Assembly: GCF_021484805.1 (NCBI RefSeq)
Contig: NZ_CP090557.1
Span: forward strand, 484,501-548,500
DNA: 64,000 nt
Source: Tellurirhabdus bombi
GTDB lineage: Bacteria; Bacteroidota; Bacteroidia; Cytophagales; Spirosomataceae
Direction: 5' to 3'
The position numbers and the translations under genes were made by a program. Shown here piece by piece: positions 34,321 to 43,485 of this stretch (its first letter is position 1; each line of letters begins with the position of its first letter). The notes under the pieces are model-generated. The model did not search any database, was not told the origin of the DNA, and saw only the letters and a list, made by a program, of their open reading frames with translations.

Positions 34321-35490
34321 ATGTTAAGCAGACGTTTGTTACGTATAAAAGTGATGCAGGCACTTTATGGCCTGCGTCAGGTTGAATTGTCTAACCAGCA
34401 ATTGGCGATCGATTCTATTGTTAGTCAGTTTCAGCCAGACCTTAATTCCATGGAGCCCCAAAACCTCCAGCAACTGGAAGGATACCGCCGCCTGGCGTCC
34501 CTCCTGTTTGAGGAAGGTTTGAAACAAGGTTCACTCGCTCAAGACGACGAAATGCCCTACCGGGTGTGGCGGGCGGCCAACGATGCGCTGGTGCTGTATA
34601 AGAACAAGACGGTTAAAGAACGGAATCAGTTAGTACAGCAGATTATTGAAGAAGTACGCACCATCGATGATTCTTATATTCGGGTATTGGTGTTGCTGCT
34701 AGATCTGGCTCACGTGGCCCGTCTGGATCGCGAACGGCTCTACGATGATCCCGATGCGCCCCAGGTTTCGAAAGAATCCGGCCTGGATCGTAACCGCGTT
34801 ATTCGCGCGCTGGCAGACTACAAACCGCTGGAACTGGAAACGTTGCGCCGGGGAATTTCCTGGAGCAATGAGTTGCCACTGGTTCGTAAAATCTACATTG
34901 ATGTCCTGAAACGGGACGAAATGTACCAGGAATATTGCACAAAGCACGAGCACACGGATGATGAAGAACAGCAGATTGTTCAGCATATTCTGCGCAACCT
35001 GGTTCTGAAACACGAGATTGCCCGGCACTACTTCGAAGAAACGGTTCTTCACTGGGCCGAAAACAGCGATCTGGCCCGAAGCATGGCCATCAAAACATTG
35101 AAATCCGTTCAGACAGCCGAAGGCATCAAGCTCGTAGCGCTGACGGACGACTGGGAAGAAGATAAGAATTTTATCGATACCCTGTATAAAAAATTCCTGG
35201 AGAATGACGAAGAATACGAAGCGTTGCTGGCCGAACAGTTGGTTAACTGGGATGTCGAGCGGGTTGCGTTTCTAGACAAAATTATCCTGAAACTGGCCCT
35301 CACTGAATTGTTGAACTTCCCGAACATTCCGGTGAAAGTGACTATCAACGAATACATTGAGCTGGCAAAATCCTATAGTACTCCGAAAAGCGGCAAGTTT
35401 GTCAATGGTATTCTGGACAGTTTAGCTGAGAAGCTAAAAACAACGGGCAAATTGCGGAAGAGTGGCCGAGGATTGTTAGATAACCGTTAA
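34321..35490 (+). CDS. nusB: Transcription antitermination factor NusB, long Bacteroidota form
   Basis: 389 residues from ATG 34321, chosen because MLSRRLLRIKVMQALYG is the family start; an in-frame ATG at 34234 overlaps the probable promoter. The C-terminal half (about 265-375) holds the NusB core: LDKIILKLALTELLNFPNIPVKVTINEYIELAKSYSTPKSGKFVNGILDSL. The N-terminal region is far longer than the ~140-residue enterobacterial protein, as is usual in Bacteroidota. It heads an operon running to coaE. Confidence 0.93.
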   Translation: MLSRRLLRIKVMQALYGLRQVELSNQQLAIDSIVSQFQPDLNSMEPQNLQQLEGYRRLASLLFEEGLKQGSLAQDDEMPYRVWRAANDALVLYKNKTVKERNQLVQQIIEEVRTIDDSYIRVLVLLLDLAHVARLDRERLYDDPDAPQVSKESGLDRNRVIRALADYKPLELETLRRGISWSNELPLVRKIYIDVLKRDEMYQEYCTKHEHTDDEEQQIVQHILRNLVLKHEIARHYFEETVLHWAENSDLARSMAIKTLKSVQTAEGIKLVALTDDWEEDKNFIDTLYKKFLENDEEYEALLAEQLVNWDVERVAFLDKIILKLALTELLNFPNIPVKVTINEYIELAKSYSTPKSGKFVNGILDSLAEKLKTTGKLRKSGRGLLDNR

Positions 35491-35595
35491 TTATTGTAAC
35501 GTTGTTTAATCTAAATGGTTATTCGTAAATTAGGCATGTTTCCTATCTTGCGAAACTTTCCTGAGTGACAACTTACAAAACCACTTGTTGAAGAT

Positions 35596-35898
35596 ATGAG
35601 CAGAACGAGTCAAACCCTGATTTCTTTCCTGGTTGGTAGCGCAACTGGCGCGATTATAGGATTGTTATATGCTCCTGACAAAGGAGCTGTTACCCGCGAC
35701 CGCTTAACGTACCGCCTCTCTAAATACCGTGATCAACTGGAAGGTCTTTTGAACGAGATACTGAACTCAAATGACTTACCCGAAAGCTTTGCCAAAACGG
35801 AAGGCCAGCGCGTTGTGAACGACGCCCGCGAAAAAGCGGAGCGTCTGTTGGAGGACGTTGACCGGCTGATGGATCAAATTAAACGCCAGGGTTCTTAA
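35596..35898 (+). CDS. YtxH domain protein
   Basis: 100 residues: one Gly/Ala-rich membrane helix near the N-terminus (FLVGSATGAIIGLLYAPDKG) followed by charged helices likely to form a coiled coil. The helix-to-APDKG transition is the YtxH signature. The molecular function is unknown; YtxH was described among general-stress proteins in Bacillus. It is the second gene of the nusB-coaE string. Confidence 0.88.
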   Translation: MSRTSQTLISFLVGSATGAIIGLLYAPDKGAVTRDRLTYRLSKYRDQLEGLLNEILNSNDLPESFAKTEGQRVVNDAREKAERLLEDVDRLMDQIKRQGS

Positions 35899-35924
35899 GG
35901 ACTCGGGCGAGCTAATAAAACACA

Positions 35925-36374
35925 ATGAAACGCATTATTTTTGGAATATTCCTGATCGGAATCGGGTTAACTTCCTGCGATCGAAGCAATAAAAGTGCCG
36001 CAGCAGAAACAGAAGAATACGCGGATAAGCTGCCTAAAATTGTTTTCGCCGACGAGGGCGTTTACGATTTTGGGACTATCACGGAAGGGCAGGTCGTGGA
36101 GCGGGATTTTAAGTTCAAAAACGAAGGCAGTTTCCCGCTTATCATCAGCAATATCAATGTATCCTGTGGATGTACCACGCCCGAATGGCCCAAACAGCCT
36201 ATCGAGCCGGGCAAGGAATCAACGATTAAGGTTCGGTTTAATAGTGCAGGCAAACGTGGAGAGCAGAACAAAACCGTAACGGTATACGCGAATACCAAAC
36301 CAGAATATACCGAGTTGGCATTCCGGGCTTTGGTAAAACCCAAAGCAGACTCCACGCAAACGGCTAGTAAATAA
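35925..36374 (+). CDS. DUF1573 lipoprotein
   Basis: 149 residues. The lipobox GLTSC predicts a lipidated cysteine. The DUF1573 Ig-like/ASH-type beta domain contains VYDFGTITEGQVVERDFKFKNEG and the conserved VSCGCTTPEWPKQPIEPG. The function is unknown. It sits 26 bp after the ytxH-like gene and 17 bp before yajC, so it is part of the same transcript. Confidence 0.9.
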   Translation: MKRIIFGIFLIGIGLTSCDRSNKSAAAETEEYADKLPKIVFADEGVYDFGTITEGQVVERDFKFKNEGSFPLIISNINVSCGCTTPEWPKQPIEPGKESTIKVRFNSAGKRGEQNKTVTVYANTKPEYTELAFRALVKPKADSTQTASK

Positions 36375-36391
36375 CTTGTATAAACCTACGT

Positions 36392-36700
36392 ATGACTCTT
36401 TCATCCATTTTATTGCAGGCCCTTGATCAGCAGACCATTATGACCATTGTCATGTGGGTGGGTATTATTGGTGTTTTCTATTTTTTCATGATTCGTCCGC
36501 AGCAGAAAAAGCAGAAAGACCAGCGGTCATTCATTGACAATCTGAAAAAAGGCGATAATGTTGTCACCATTGGTGGTTTGCACGGTAAAGTTTACTCCGT
36601 TGAGGCGGCTACCGTTACTTTAGAACTAGATAAAGGTCTTAAGCTGACTTTTGAAAAAACGGCAATTTCACGCGAGGCATCGGTTAAAACACCCGCCTAA
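36392..36700 (+). CDS. yajC: Sec translocon accessory subunit YajC
   Basis: 102 residues. A single N-terminal membrane helix (IMTIVMWVGIIGVFYFFMI) ends in RPQQKKQKDQ, then GDNVVTIGGLHGKV, all hallmarks of YajC, which associates with SecDF at the translocon. A terminator follows at 36727-36752. Confidence 0.95.
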   Translation: MTLSSILLQALDQQTIMTIVMWVGIIGVFYFFMIRPQQKKQKDQRSFIDNLKKGDNVVTIGGLHGKVYSVEAATVTLELDKGLKLTFEKTAISREASVKTPA

Positions 36701-36726
36701 ATTCGCGTAACGCCTATCTTTTAGAT

Positions 36727-36752
36727 AACCGGATAGTTATTTCTATCCGGTT
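36727..36752 (+). terminator. Terminator after yajC
   Basis: AACCGGATAG (36727-36736) and CTATCCGGTT (36743-36752) form a perfect 10-bp stem with a 6-nt loop, followed by T-rich sequence. It would separate nusB-yajC from ybbR-coaE, at least partly. Confidence 0.75.
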
Positions 36753-36814
36753 TTTAAATTTTCAGGTAATTTGCCACCACGAGATCTGTGAGAACTGTTA
36801 ACTGAAAATTGTGC

Positions 36815-37528
36815 GTGTCTCTAAGTAATTCATCACCCCGCCCCATTCACCTGCCAACGCTGCTGCTTTGCCTGTTGCTAGCTACGTTGATCTGGCTTCT
36901 GAATACCCTGAATAAGGACAAATACACGGTTAACATCCAGTATCCAATTCAATTTGAATACGACCGGAATACCTTTATTCCGCTTTCTCCGCTTCCCCAA
37001 AACATTACGGTTAATGTGTCGGGAAATGGCTGGATTCTGCTACGAAAGACTTGGCTTCCTTTTCAGAATAAACCCGTTGTTTACCGGATTACCGATCCCC
37101 TTCGCGCTACGTCGATTAACTTGTCTCAATTGACGGCTTCGGTAGCCGAACAAACCAAGGAAGTGCACGTCAATACGGTGGCGGGCGATACGCTGGCGCT
37201 TGAGTTTGACCGACGGACCGAGCGGATCATCCCCGTTGCGGTCGACAGCGGTGCTATTGATCTGGAGGATCATTACATCATTACCAGCCTAATTAATATA
37301 CAACCCCGTACGGTTCAGGTAGATGGTCCGGCGCGAATTGTAGGCAGTTTACCCGATACCTTGCGGATATCCATTCCTGAGCAGCGAATTACCAACAATT
37401 TTGACGGTGAAGTCCCCTTAAACTACCCGGACAACTCCCTTCTGAAGGTCAGCACCAACCGTGTGAAAGTTAGTTTTGAAGTGGCCGAACTCTTACAGCC
37501 TTTACCCACTCCATCCACGCCCAAATGA
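36815..37528 (+). CDS. YbbR-like (CdaR-type) domain protein
   Basis: 237 residues with a GTG start at 36815 (a TTG two codons earlier is possible; no ATG fits). One N-terminal membrane helix (LPTLLLCLLLATLIWLLNTL) is followed by extracytoplasmic YbbR-type beta repeats (about 40-125 and 130-225). In Firmicutes, YbbR/CdaR proteins regulate the diadenylate cyclase CdaA; that role is not shown here, as no cyclase gene is adjacent. Its stop overlaps coaE by 4 bp. Confidence 0.85.
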   Translation: MSLSNSSPRPIHLPTLLLCLLLATLIWLLNTLNKDKYTVNIQYPIQFEYDRNTFIPLSPLPQNITVNVSGNGWILLRKTWLPFQNKPVVYRITDPLRATSINLSQLTASVAEQTKEVHVNTVAGDTLALEFDRRTERIIPVAVDSGAIDLEDHYIITSLINIQPRTVQVDGPARIVGSLPDTLRISIPEQRITNNFDGEVPLNYPDNSLLKVSTNRVKVSFEVAELLQPLPTPSTPK

Positions 37529-38160
37529 ATGCTTCGGAGCCGCGTCCCTTACAGATTGGTGTAACCGGTGGTATTGGTACCGGAAAAAGCCTGGTTTGCC
37601 GCATTTTCAACGCTTTAGGGATTCCGGTTTATGAAGCCGATGAACGAGCGAAATGGCTGGTTAACCACGATGCGATTTTGCGGGCAGATATCATTCGTTT
37701 ACTGGGGCCTAACGCCTACATGCCGGCGGGTGACCTGCTATCCGGGCAGTATAACCGCGCCTGGGTAGCTGCGCAGGTGTTCAATCACCCCGAACGTTTG
37801 CAAAGCCTTAACGCCTTGATTCATCCACGCGTTTACGCCGATACAGCATCCTGGGTCACTACGCACCAGCACTTGCCTTATGTTGTCAAAGAAGCGGCAA
37901 TCATGAAAGCCGCGGGCGATGGCAATACGCTTGATAAGGTAATCGTGGTTCAGGCACCGCTCGAACTACGCCTTCAGCGCATTCGAAAACGCGATCCGCA
38001 CCGCACGGAAGAAGAAATTATTAACATTATCAACCGACAGGCAACCGAAGCCGAGCGGCTGGCCATCGCTGATTTTGTCATTCATAACGACGAGAAAAGC
38101 CTGTTAATTCCGCAGGTTATCCAACTTCATCGCTTATTTTCGTCATCGCAGAACGCCTAG
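37525..38160 (+). CDS. coaE: Dephospho-CoA kinase
   Basis: 211 residues. The P-loop is GVTGGIGTGKS (residues 13-23), then IFNALGIPVYEADERAK and HPRVYAD. The lid carries RIRKRDPHRTEEEI. It performs the last step of CoA synthesis, phosphorylating the ribose 3'-OH. Its ATG overlaps the ybbR-like stop codon, so translation is probably coupled. Confidence 0.96.
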   Translation: MNASEPRPLQIGVTGGIGTGKSLVCRIFNALGIPVYEADERAKWLVNHDAILRADIIRLLGPNAYMPAGDLLSGQYNRAWVAAQVFNHPERLQSLNALIHPRVYADTASWVTTHQHLPYVVKEAAIMKAAGDGNTLDKVIVVQAPLELRLQRIRKRDPHRTEEEIINIINRQATEAERLAIADFVIHNDEKSLLIPQVIQLHRLFSSSQNA

Positions 38161-38205
38161 AAAAGCGTCTGCTTTGCCTTTACGAATCATCACCAAACTA
38201 AATCC

Positions 38206-39867
38206 ATGCGAAAATATATTCTTCCGCTGATTGCCTGCGCCGTTAGCTTCGGAGCAGGTGCTTTCATGGCTAGTGACGACCCTAAAAAGCCCATCACTGC
38301 CGATTTAACAAATGCGGCCTCCCGCCTTCTGGGACTAGAGTTTTCGGAGGCTGAGCGTGACTCCATGCTCGGCAACCTGAACGATCAACGCAGTGATTAC
38401 GAAGCCATTCGGAAAATTGATCTAAGTAACGACGTTGCTCCGGCACTCTATTTCAATCCCCGGCCAGCCGGTTTTCAGATGCCGCAGGGAGCTAGTTCCT
38501 TTAAGGCCAGCCCTATTGGTAAAGTGGCATTACCAGCCAATCGAACTGACCTTGCTTATTACACGGTTGCCCAGCTCGGTGAACTCATTCGTACACGCCA
38601 GATTACATCCGTTGAGCTGACCAAATTTTTTCTAAACCGGCTAAAAACCTATAACCCAAAGTTGCTGTGCGTCATTACCTTAACAGAAGAGCTGGCCCTG
38701 GAGCAAGCTCGTCGGGCAGACACGGAAATTAAGGCCGGTAAATACTGGGGTCCCTTGCATGGTATCCCCTATGGCGCGAAGGACCTGCTGGCCAAAAAAG
38801 GCTATAAAACGACCTGGGGGTCTGTCCCCTACAAGGACCAAACCATTGACCTTGACGCTACCGTTATTCAGCGGTTAGAGAAAGCAGGGGCTGTTTTGTG
38901 CGCAAAAATGACGCTGGGCGAACTGGCGATGGGCGATGTCTGGTTCGGTGGTATGACCCGTAATCCCTGGGATACGAAAGCGGGTTCCAGTGGCTCCTCG
39001 GCTGGCTCGGGTTCAGCAGTTGCGGCTGGTTTACTTCCATTTGCCATTGGTACCGAAACGCTGGGGTCGATTGTATCGCCATCCACAGTCAACGGAGTAA
39101 CGGGTTTGCGTCCTACATTTGGTCGTGTAAGCCGTCACGGAGCGATGGCCCTTAGCTGGTCGATGGACAAAATTGGCCCCATGACGCGCTCAGTCGAAGA
39201 CTGCGCCCTGGTGTTTAATGCGATTTATGGCCCCGATGGAGCTGATCAAACGGTGGTCTCCGCTCCTTTTCGGTATGCGCCTGTAAATTCGCTGAAAGGT
39301 GTACGCATCGGTTACGTTAAAATTGGCTTCGATGGCGATTACTCGACCAAAGCCAGCGATCAGGCAGCACTTGATCTTCTAAAAAAGCAGGGTGCGGAGT
39401 TAGTCCCCATCGATTTACCCGACCTACCTGCCAGCAAATTGCTTTTTCTCTTGAGTGCCGAAGCTGCCGCCGCGTTCGACGAGCTAACGCGCTCCGGGAA
39501 AGATGACCTGATGGTGCGGCAGTTTAAAAATTCGTGGCCCAATGAATTTCGTTCGGCACGCTTTATCCCTGCCGTGGAGTATATTCAGGCTAACCGGGTG
39601 CGTACCAAGCTCATCGACGCCATGTACGCCACGCTGAAAAAAGCCAAGGTAGATGTTTACATTTCACCCACATACCGGGGCGGCAACCTGACCGTTACTA
39701 ACCTGACGGGGCACCCCTGCGTTGTGTTGCCCAATGGTTTTAATGCTAAAGGCTTGCCAACCAGCATTACGTTTACGGGTCAGTTGTACGAAGAAGGAAA
39801 AGTACTCGCGATTGCCAAAGCGTATCAGGACGCAACAACCTGGCACCAGAAACACCCCAACTTATAA
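38206..39867 (+). CDS. Secreted amidase-signature enzyme
   Basis: 553 residues. The signal peptide (to about FGAGAFMA) predicts export. The amidase-signature Ser-Ser-Lys triad is in place: lysine in GIPYGAKDLL, serines in AGSSGSSAGSGSAVAAGL and in IGTETLGSIVSP. About 110 N-terminal residues precede the amidase domain. It resembles GatA but is exported and stands alone, so an amide hydrolase of unknown substrate is the fair call. A strong terminator follows. Confidence 0.9.
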   Translation: MRKYILPLIACAVSFGAGAFMASDDPKKPITADLTNAASRLLGLEFSEAERDSMLGNLNDQRSDYEAIRKIDLSNDVAPALYFNPRPAGFQMPQGASSFKASPIGKVALPANRTDLAYYTVAQLGELIRTRQITSVELTKFFLNRLKTYNPKLLCVITLTEELALEQARRADTEIKAGKYWGPLHGIPYGAKDLLAKKGYKTTWGSVPYKDQTIDLDATVIQRLEKAGAVLCAKMTLGELAMGDVWFGGMTRNPWDTKAGSSGSSAGSGSAVAAGLLPFAIGTETLGSIVSPSTVNGVTGLRPTFGRVSRHGAMALSWSMDKIGPMTRSVEDCALVFNAIYGPDGADQTVVSAPFRYAPVNSLKGVRIGYVKIGFDGDYSTKASDQAALDLLKKQGAELVPIDLPDLPASKLLFLLSAEAAAAFDELTRSGKDDLMVRQFKNSWPNEFRSARFIPAVEYIQANRVRTKLIDAMYATLKKAKVDVYISPTYRGGNLTVTNLTGHPCVVLPNGFNAKGLPTSITFTGQLYEEGKVLAIAKAYQDATTWHQKHPNL

Positions 39868-39869
39868 AG

Positions 39870-39901
39870 CAAAAAGGACAGCATCTCTGCTGTCCTTTTT
39901 G
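39870..39901. terminator. Bidirectional terminator between the amidase and DPP-IV genes
   Basis: A perfect 14-bp stem (39870-39883 CAAAAAGGACAGCA with 39888-39901) has a 4-nt loop and T-runs on both strands. It lies between convergent genes, one base before the stop codon of the peptidase. Confidence 0.85.
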
Positions 39902-42118
39902 TTAATTGACTGTGCTACTCTTTAAATGCTTATCCAGGTAATCTGTGTATTGCTGGTGCAGCAGCAGGTAACTGGGACCATTGTAGGCAACCCCGTGCGC
40001 ACCCGGCGGATAAATGCGTAAATCATGGTCTTTTCCGGCATCAATCAGGGCGTTAACCAACTGCATGGTATTCCGAATGTGGACGTTTTCATCCATTGTC
40101 GAATGCGCAATAAACATCTTGCCTTGCAGGTTTTTAGCGTAGGTTGACGAAGCGCTTTTCTGGTATTTCGCTTCATTTTCCGGCATTAATCCCATGTAAC
40201 GCTCGGTATAAATACTGTCATACAAACGCCAGTCGGTAACGGGAGCACCCACCAGAGCGACCTTAAAGATACCCGGATGCGCCAGCATGGTGTAGCTGCT
40301 CATGTAACCGCCGTAGCTATGCCCACGAATAGCCATTCGGTTGCCATCGGCCCAAGGCAACGTAGCCAGGTATTTGGCCGTTTCAACAAAATCCAAGCTT
40401 TCGTACTGGCCTAATTTTTCGTACGTAACCTTCTCGAAAGCGCGTCCGTAGGCACCGCCGCCCCGGTTGTTTACGCTAACAATCACGTAGCCTTGCTGCG
40501 CCAGCCACTGGTGCCAGCCACCGCCACCGAAATCGTTGTAGACCGACTGAGCCCCTGGCCCGCCGTAGATGTCTATCACAACCGGATATTTCTTGTTTTG
40601 GTCAAAATCGAGCGGTTTGATGACAGAAATGTCAATTTTCTGCCCATCCGACGTGGTGAAGTTCATTAGTTCCTTTGGCGCGTAGGCATGCGTATTCAGG
40701 TATTCGCGCACACGGGCATTGTCTTCCAGCGTCTTGATTTTTTTGCCTTTGGTATCCCAAAGTTCTACCTGCGTAGGCGTTGTTATGTTGGAATACCGAT
40801 CAATGAAATACTGGCCATTTGGCGAAAAATTAACCGTATGCCGCCCCGCTGTCTGGGTAAGCTTCCGCTTGTTTTTCCCATCAAAATCAACCACATACAG
40901 TTGTCGCTCAAGCGGCGATTGCTCCGTCGAGATGTAATAAATTTTCTTGGCTTTAGCATCCACACTGTGGACATACGTCACTTCCCAGCCACCTTTGGTT
41001 ACTTGATTGAGGAGCTTTCCGGTATAATCGTAGCGGTAAACGTGCGCGTAGCCATCCCGCTCCGATACCCAGAAAAACTCTTTTGTTTCGGTTGGGAAAT
41101 AGAAGTAATGCATGATACCAGCGAAGAAATCGAAAATATCAACCCAGGTATCCGACTTTTCTTCCATGATCTGTTTGGCACTTCCTGTCCGGGCGTCAGC
41201 CAAAAACAGCTTCAGGTGGTTTTGCTTGCGATTCAGATGAACTAGGGCAAGCTGGCCTTCCTGCGCTGTCCAGTAAATACGGGGGATATACCCATCTCCC
41301 AGATCGACTTTCATCCATTGTTTGCTGCGGTTCGCAATTTCAACCACACCGATGCGCACAGTCGGATTGCGATCGCCAACACGGGGATACGGCAAAGAAT
41401 CGAATTTTTCGTCAAATCCTTTGTAATCCGTCAGGCGGTACAGCGGAACCTGCCGCTCATCAGACTGCCAAAACGCAATGAACTTGCTATCCGGCGACCA
41501 GTCCCAAGCCTGGGCAAGTCCAAATTCTTCCTCATACGCCCAGCCAAAACGACCGTTGTAAAAAAAGGGTACTGCATCGTTAGTCAGTTGGGTTTCCTGC
41601 TGCGTACCGAAGTCGAACACGTACAGATTTCCTCCCCGCTCGTAGCCTACTTTTGAGCCATCCGGCGAAACCTCCGCGGTCTGCGCATCTTTGGCAACCT
41701 GTTTCAGGCTTTTATTAGCGACCGAATAAACGTAGTAATCGGAAACACCTGACCGCCGCCAGACAGGTCGGAAGTTGGTTTGGAAGACAATATTTTTTGA
41801 GTCCTTTGTCCATTGAAAAGACTGGTACTCAAAGGATTTTTCAGTGCCGGGAAATTTTAACTGGCTACCATCAAAAACCGTTTCTTCGCGTTGGTCTTTG
41901 GGCGAAAACGTTTTGATTACATTTTGTCCGGAAAGGTAAGAAAACTTCGTTCCTCCCTCGATCCAGTTGACGCTGCGGGGGCCGTTGGAACCTGCCAGTT
42001 GGTTGCTGGCAAACAGCGCCTCCTGTAAATTCTGATAGCGTTGTTTCTGTTGGGAAAACGCGGGAATGCTAACAACTAAAAAAAGCAGAACCCGGACGGT
42101 AAAATGGGATTTAAGCAT
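39902..42118 (-). CDS. Secreted S9 prolyl oligopeptidase (DPP-IV type)
   Basis: 738 residues from ATG 42118, chosen because it begins a signal peptide ending ...VSIPAFSQ and because the -7 element (42149-42156) overlaps the alternative start at 42151. The N-terminal beta-propeller contains the DPP-IV NGRFGWAYEEEFGLAQAW block with the paired glutamates that bind a substrate N-terminus. The S9 hydrolase has RGHSYGGYMSSY (Ser), an Asp near MDENVH, and GAHGV (His). It likely removes dipeptides in the periplasm. Confidence 0.93.
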   Translation of the reverse strand: MLKSHFTVRVLLFLVVSIPAFSQQKQRYQNLQEALFASNQLAGSNGPRSVNWIEGGTKFSYLSGQNVIKTFSPKDQREETVFDGSQLKFPGTEKSFEYQSFQWTKDSKNIVFQTNFRPVWRRSGVSDYYVYSVANKSLKQVAKDAQTAEVSPDGSKVGYERGGNLYVFDFGTQQETQLTNDAVPFFYNGRFGWAYEEEFGLAQAWDWSPDSKFIAFWQSDERQVPLYRLTDYKGFDEKFDSLPYPRVGDRNPTVRIGVVEIANRSKQWMKVDLGDGYIPRIYWTAQEGQLALVHLNRKQNHLKLFLADARTGSAKQIMEEKSDTWVDIFDFFAGIMHYFYFPTETKEFFWVSERDGYAHVYRYDYTGKLLNQVTKGGWEVTYVHSVDAKAKKIYYISTEQSPLERQLYVVDFDGKNKRKLTQTAGRHTVNFSPNGQYFIDRYSNITTPTQVELWDTKGKKIKTLEDNARVREYLNTHAYAPKELMNFTTSDGQKIDISVIKPLDFDQNKKYPVVIDIYGGPGAQSVYNDFGGGGWHQWLAQQGYVIVSVNNRGGGAYGRAFEKVTYEKLGQYESLDFVETAKYLATLPWADGNRMAIRGHSYGGYMSSYTMLAHPGIFKVALVGAPVTDWRLYDSIYTERYMGLMPENEAKYQKSASSTYAKNLQGKMFIAHSTMDENVHIRNTMQLVNALIDAGKDHDLRIYPPGAHGVAYNGPSYLLLHQQYTDYLDKHLKSSTVN

Positions 42119-42148
42119 GTCTGCGATGAACTGAGAGAAATTATTTTT

Positions 42149-42156
42149 CAAATTTA
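42149..42156 (-). promoter_or_regulatory. -7 promoter element for the DPP-IV gene
   Basis: Reads TAAATTTG on the minus strand, matching TAnnTTTG. It lies 31 bp before the chosen ATG at 42118 and overlaps the alternative start at 42151. Confidence 0.5.
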
Positions 42157-42231
42157 ACGAAAAAATTCTTCCCGCTCATTCCTTCCCTCGCAACGCTAAA
42201 TCCAGTCAAAAACCGTCCGGATACGTCTATA

Positions 42232-42678
42232 TTAGTTATCAATTCGTAGAAAATCGCCGTTCTTGTCGAATTTCAGGTCTAGTCCATTTGATAATTCAAT
42301 TTCGTATTCTGCATTGCCGTCGCGGTCTTTTTCCCAGCTAAAGATCGATTGCTGCGCAAAATTTGCCTTTGTATACGTCAGGATTTTCGCGGGTGTAACC
42401 ACCGCATCTGGAATCGCCGTGTTCTTGCCGTCTACCTGCGTACACTCGCCCGCGTCGGTGAAATCCAGATCGAACCCGTTGCTGAGAATCACATCAAAGC
42501 TATTCTTAAGCCCATCTCGCTCTTTAGATACTTGTAAAATTTTCTCCTGTGGAAAATGTGTGCTTATAAAAGTAACGGCTCCTTGTGGCAATGAACTTTC
42601 AGGAACTACCTTATCGCTGTCACAGGACGACATAGCCAGGAAAGTAAAGGCAGAAAGGATAGCGAATGTCTTTTTCAT
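42232..42678 (-). CDS. PepSY-like (DUF2874) lipoprotein
   Basis: 148 residues. The signal peptide ends in lipobox AMSSC, predicting lipidation. Two PepSY-like repeats follow (about 30-80 and 95-148), each with the pattern aromatic...S.EKDRDG...Y/F.V/IELSNG.DL.F (for example EKDRDGNAEYEIELSNGLDLKF). Such periplasmic proteins are common in Bacteroidota and of unknown role. It lies 72 bp downstream of a LytTR regulator in the same direction and may be linked to it. Confidence 0.85.
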   Translation of the reverse strand: MKKTFAILSAFTFLAMSSCDSDKVVPESSLPQGAVTFISTHFPQEKILQVSKERDGLKNSFDVILSNGFDLDFTDAGECTQVDGKNTAIPDAVVTPAKILTYTKANFAQQSIFSWEKDRDGNAEYEIELSNGLDLKFDKNGDFLRIDN

Positions 42679-42750
42679 GGGAGTATTTTTATGATTCTTG
42701 TGAGTCTATGACCCACGAATCACAACTTACCCCTACGGCCAATTGTTTTT

Positions 42751-43485
42751 TTACACTTCCATCTTCAAGGCACGACCAACTTCCTTTTGATATAGCCTTC
42801 CAATCGGCAGTTCCTGACCGCCAATATCAACGTGATTAGGAGTATATGCCTGAATTTTTTCGATGGCCACCATATAAGAGCGGTGAATGCGCAGGAAAGC
42901 GCTCTCCGGCAACATCTCTTCGAGCGAACTGATGGTTTGCTTCACAACCAGAGGCCGCGCCACGGTCGTTATGATTTTGACGTAATCTTTCAGGCTTTCG
43001 ATGTACAGAATGTCGCGGGTAAACACTTTCACCATTTTCCGATCCACCCGAAAATAAAGGAAAGCGCTTTGCTCAGGGGCAGAGGTTTTGGGTTCTGGCA
43101 GCGAAATTGTGGGCTCACTGAGCCGGTTATCCACCCGCATTACTTTTGAGACTGCCTTTAAAAATCGCTCAAACGGAATGGGTTTCAGAAGATAGTCAAC
43201 CGCGTCAAGGTCGAAGCCATCGAGCGCGTATTCGCGGTAAGCGGTGGTGAAAATAACTTTGGGCGGATGACTTAGGCTGCGTAAGAAATCGGTTCCAAGC
43301 AAACGAGGCATTTTGATGTCCAGAAACAGCAGATCCACGGCTTTTTCCTGCAAAACGCCGAAGGCCTGCACTGCATTAGGGCAGGTTCCGACCACTTCCA
43401 GACCATCGATCATGTCGATATACGATTTCAAGACTTCCAGAGCGGGCGGTTCGTCATCGACCAGTAGACAACGTAGTTTCATCAC
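42751..43485 (-). CDS. LytTR-family response regulator
   Basis: 244 residues. The receiver domain has the DDE acidic pocket (10-12) and phospho-acceptor D56 in LFLDIKMP. The C-terminal LytTR DNA-binding domain (about 140-244) contains DILYIESLKDYVKI and FLRIHRSYMVAIEKI. It overlaps the histidine kinase gene by 4 bp, forming a LytS/LytR-type pair. A direct repeat upstream of the kinase gene is a candidate binding site. Confidence 0.95.
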   Translation of the reverse strand: MMKLRCLLVDDEPPALEVLKSYIDMIDGLEVVGTCPNAVQAFGVLQEKAVDLLFLDIKMPRLLGTDFLRSLSHPPKVIFTTAYREYALDGFDLDAVDYLLKPIPFERFLKAVSKVMRVDNRLSEPTISLPEPKTSAPEQSAFLYFRVDRKMVKVFTRDILYIESLKDYVKIITTVARPLVVKQTISSLEEMLPESAFLRIHRSYMVAIEKIQAYTPNHVDIGGQELPIGRLYQKEVGRALKMEV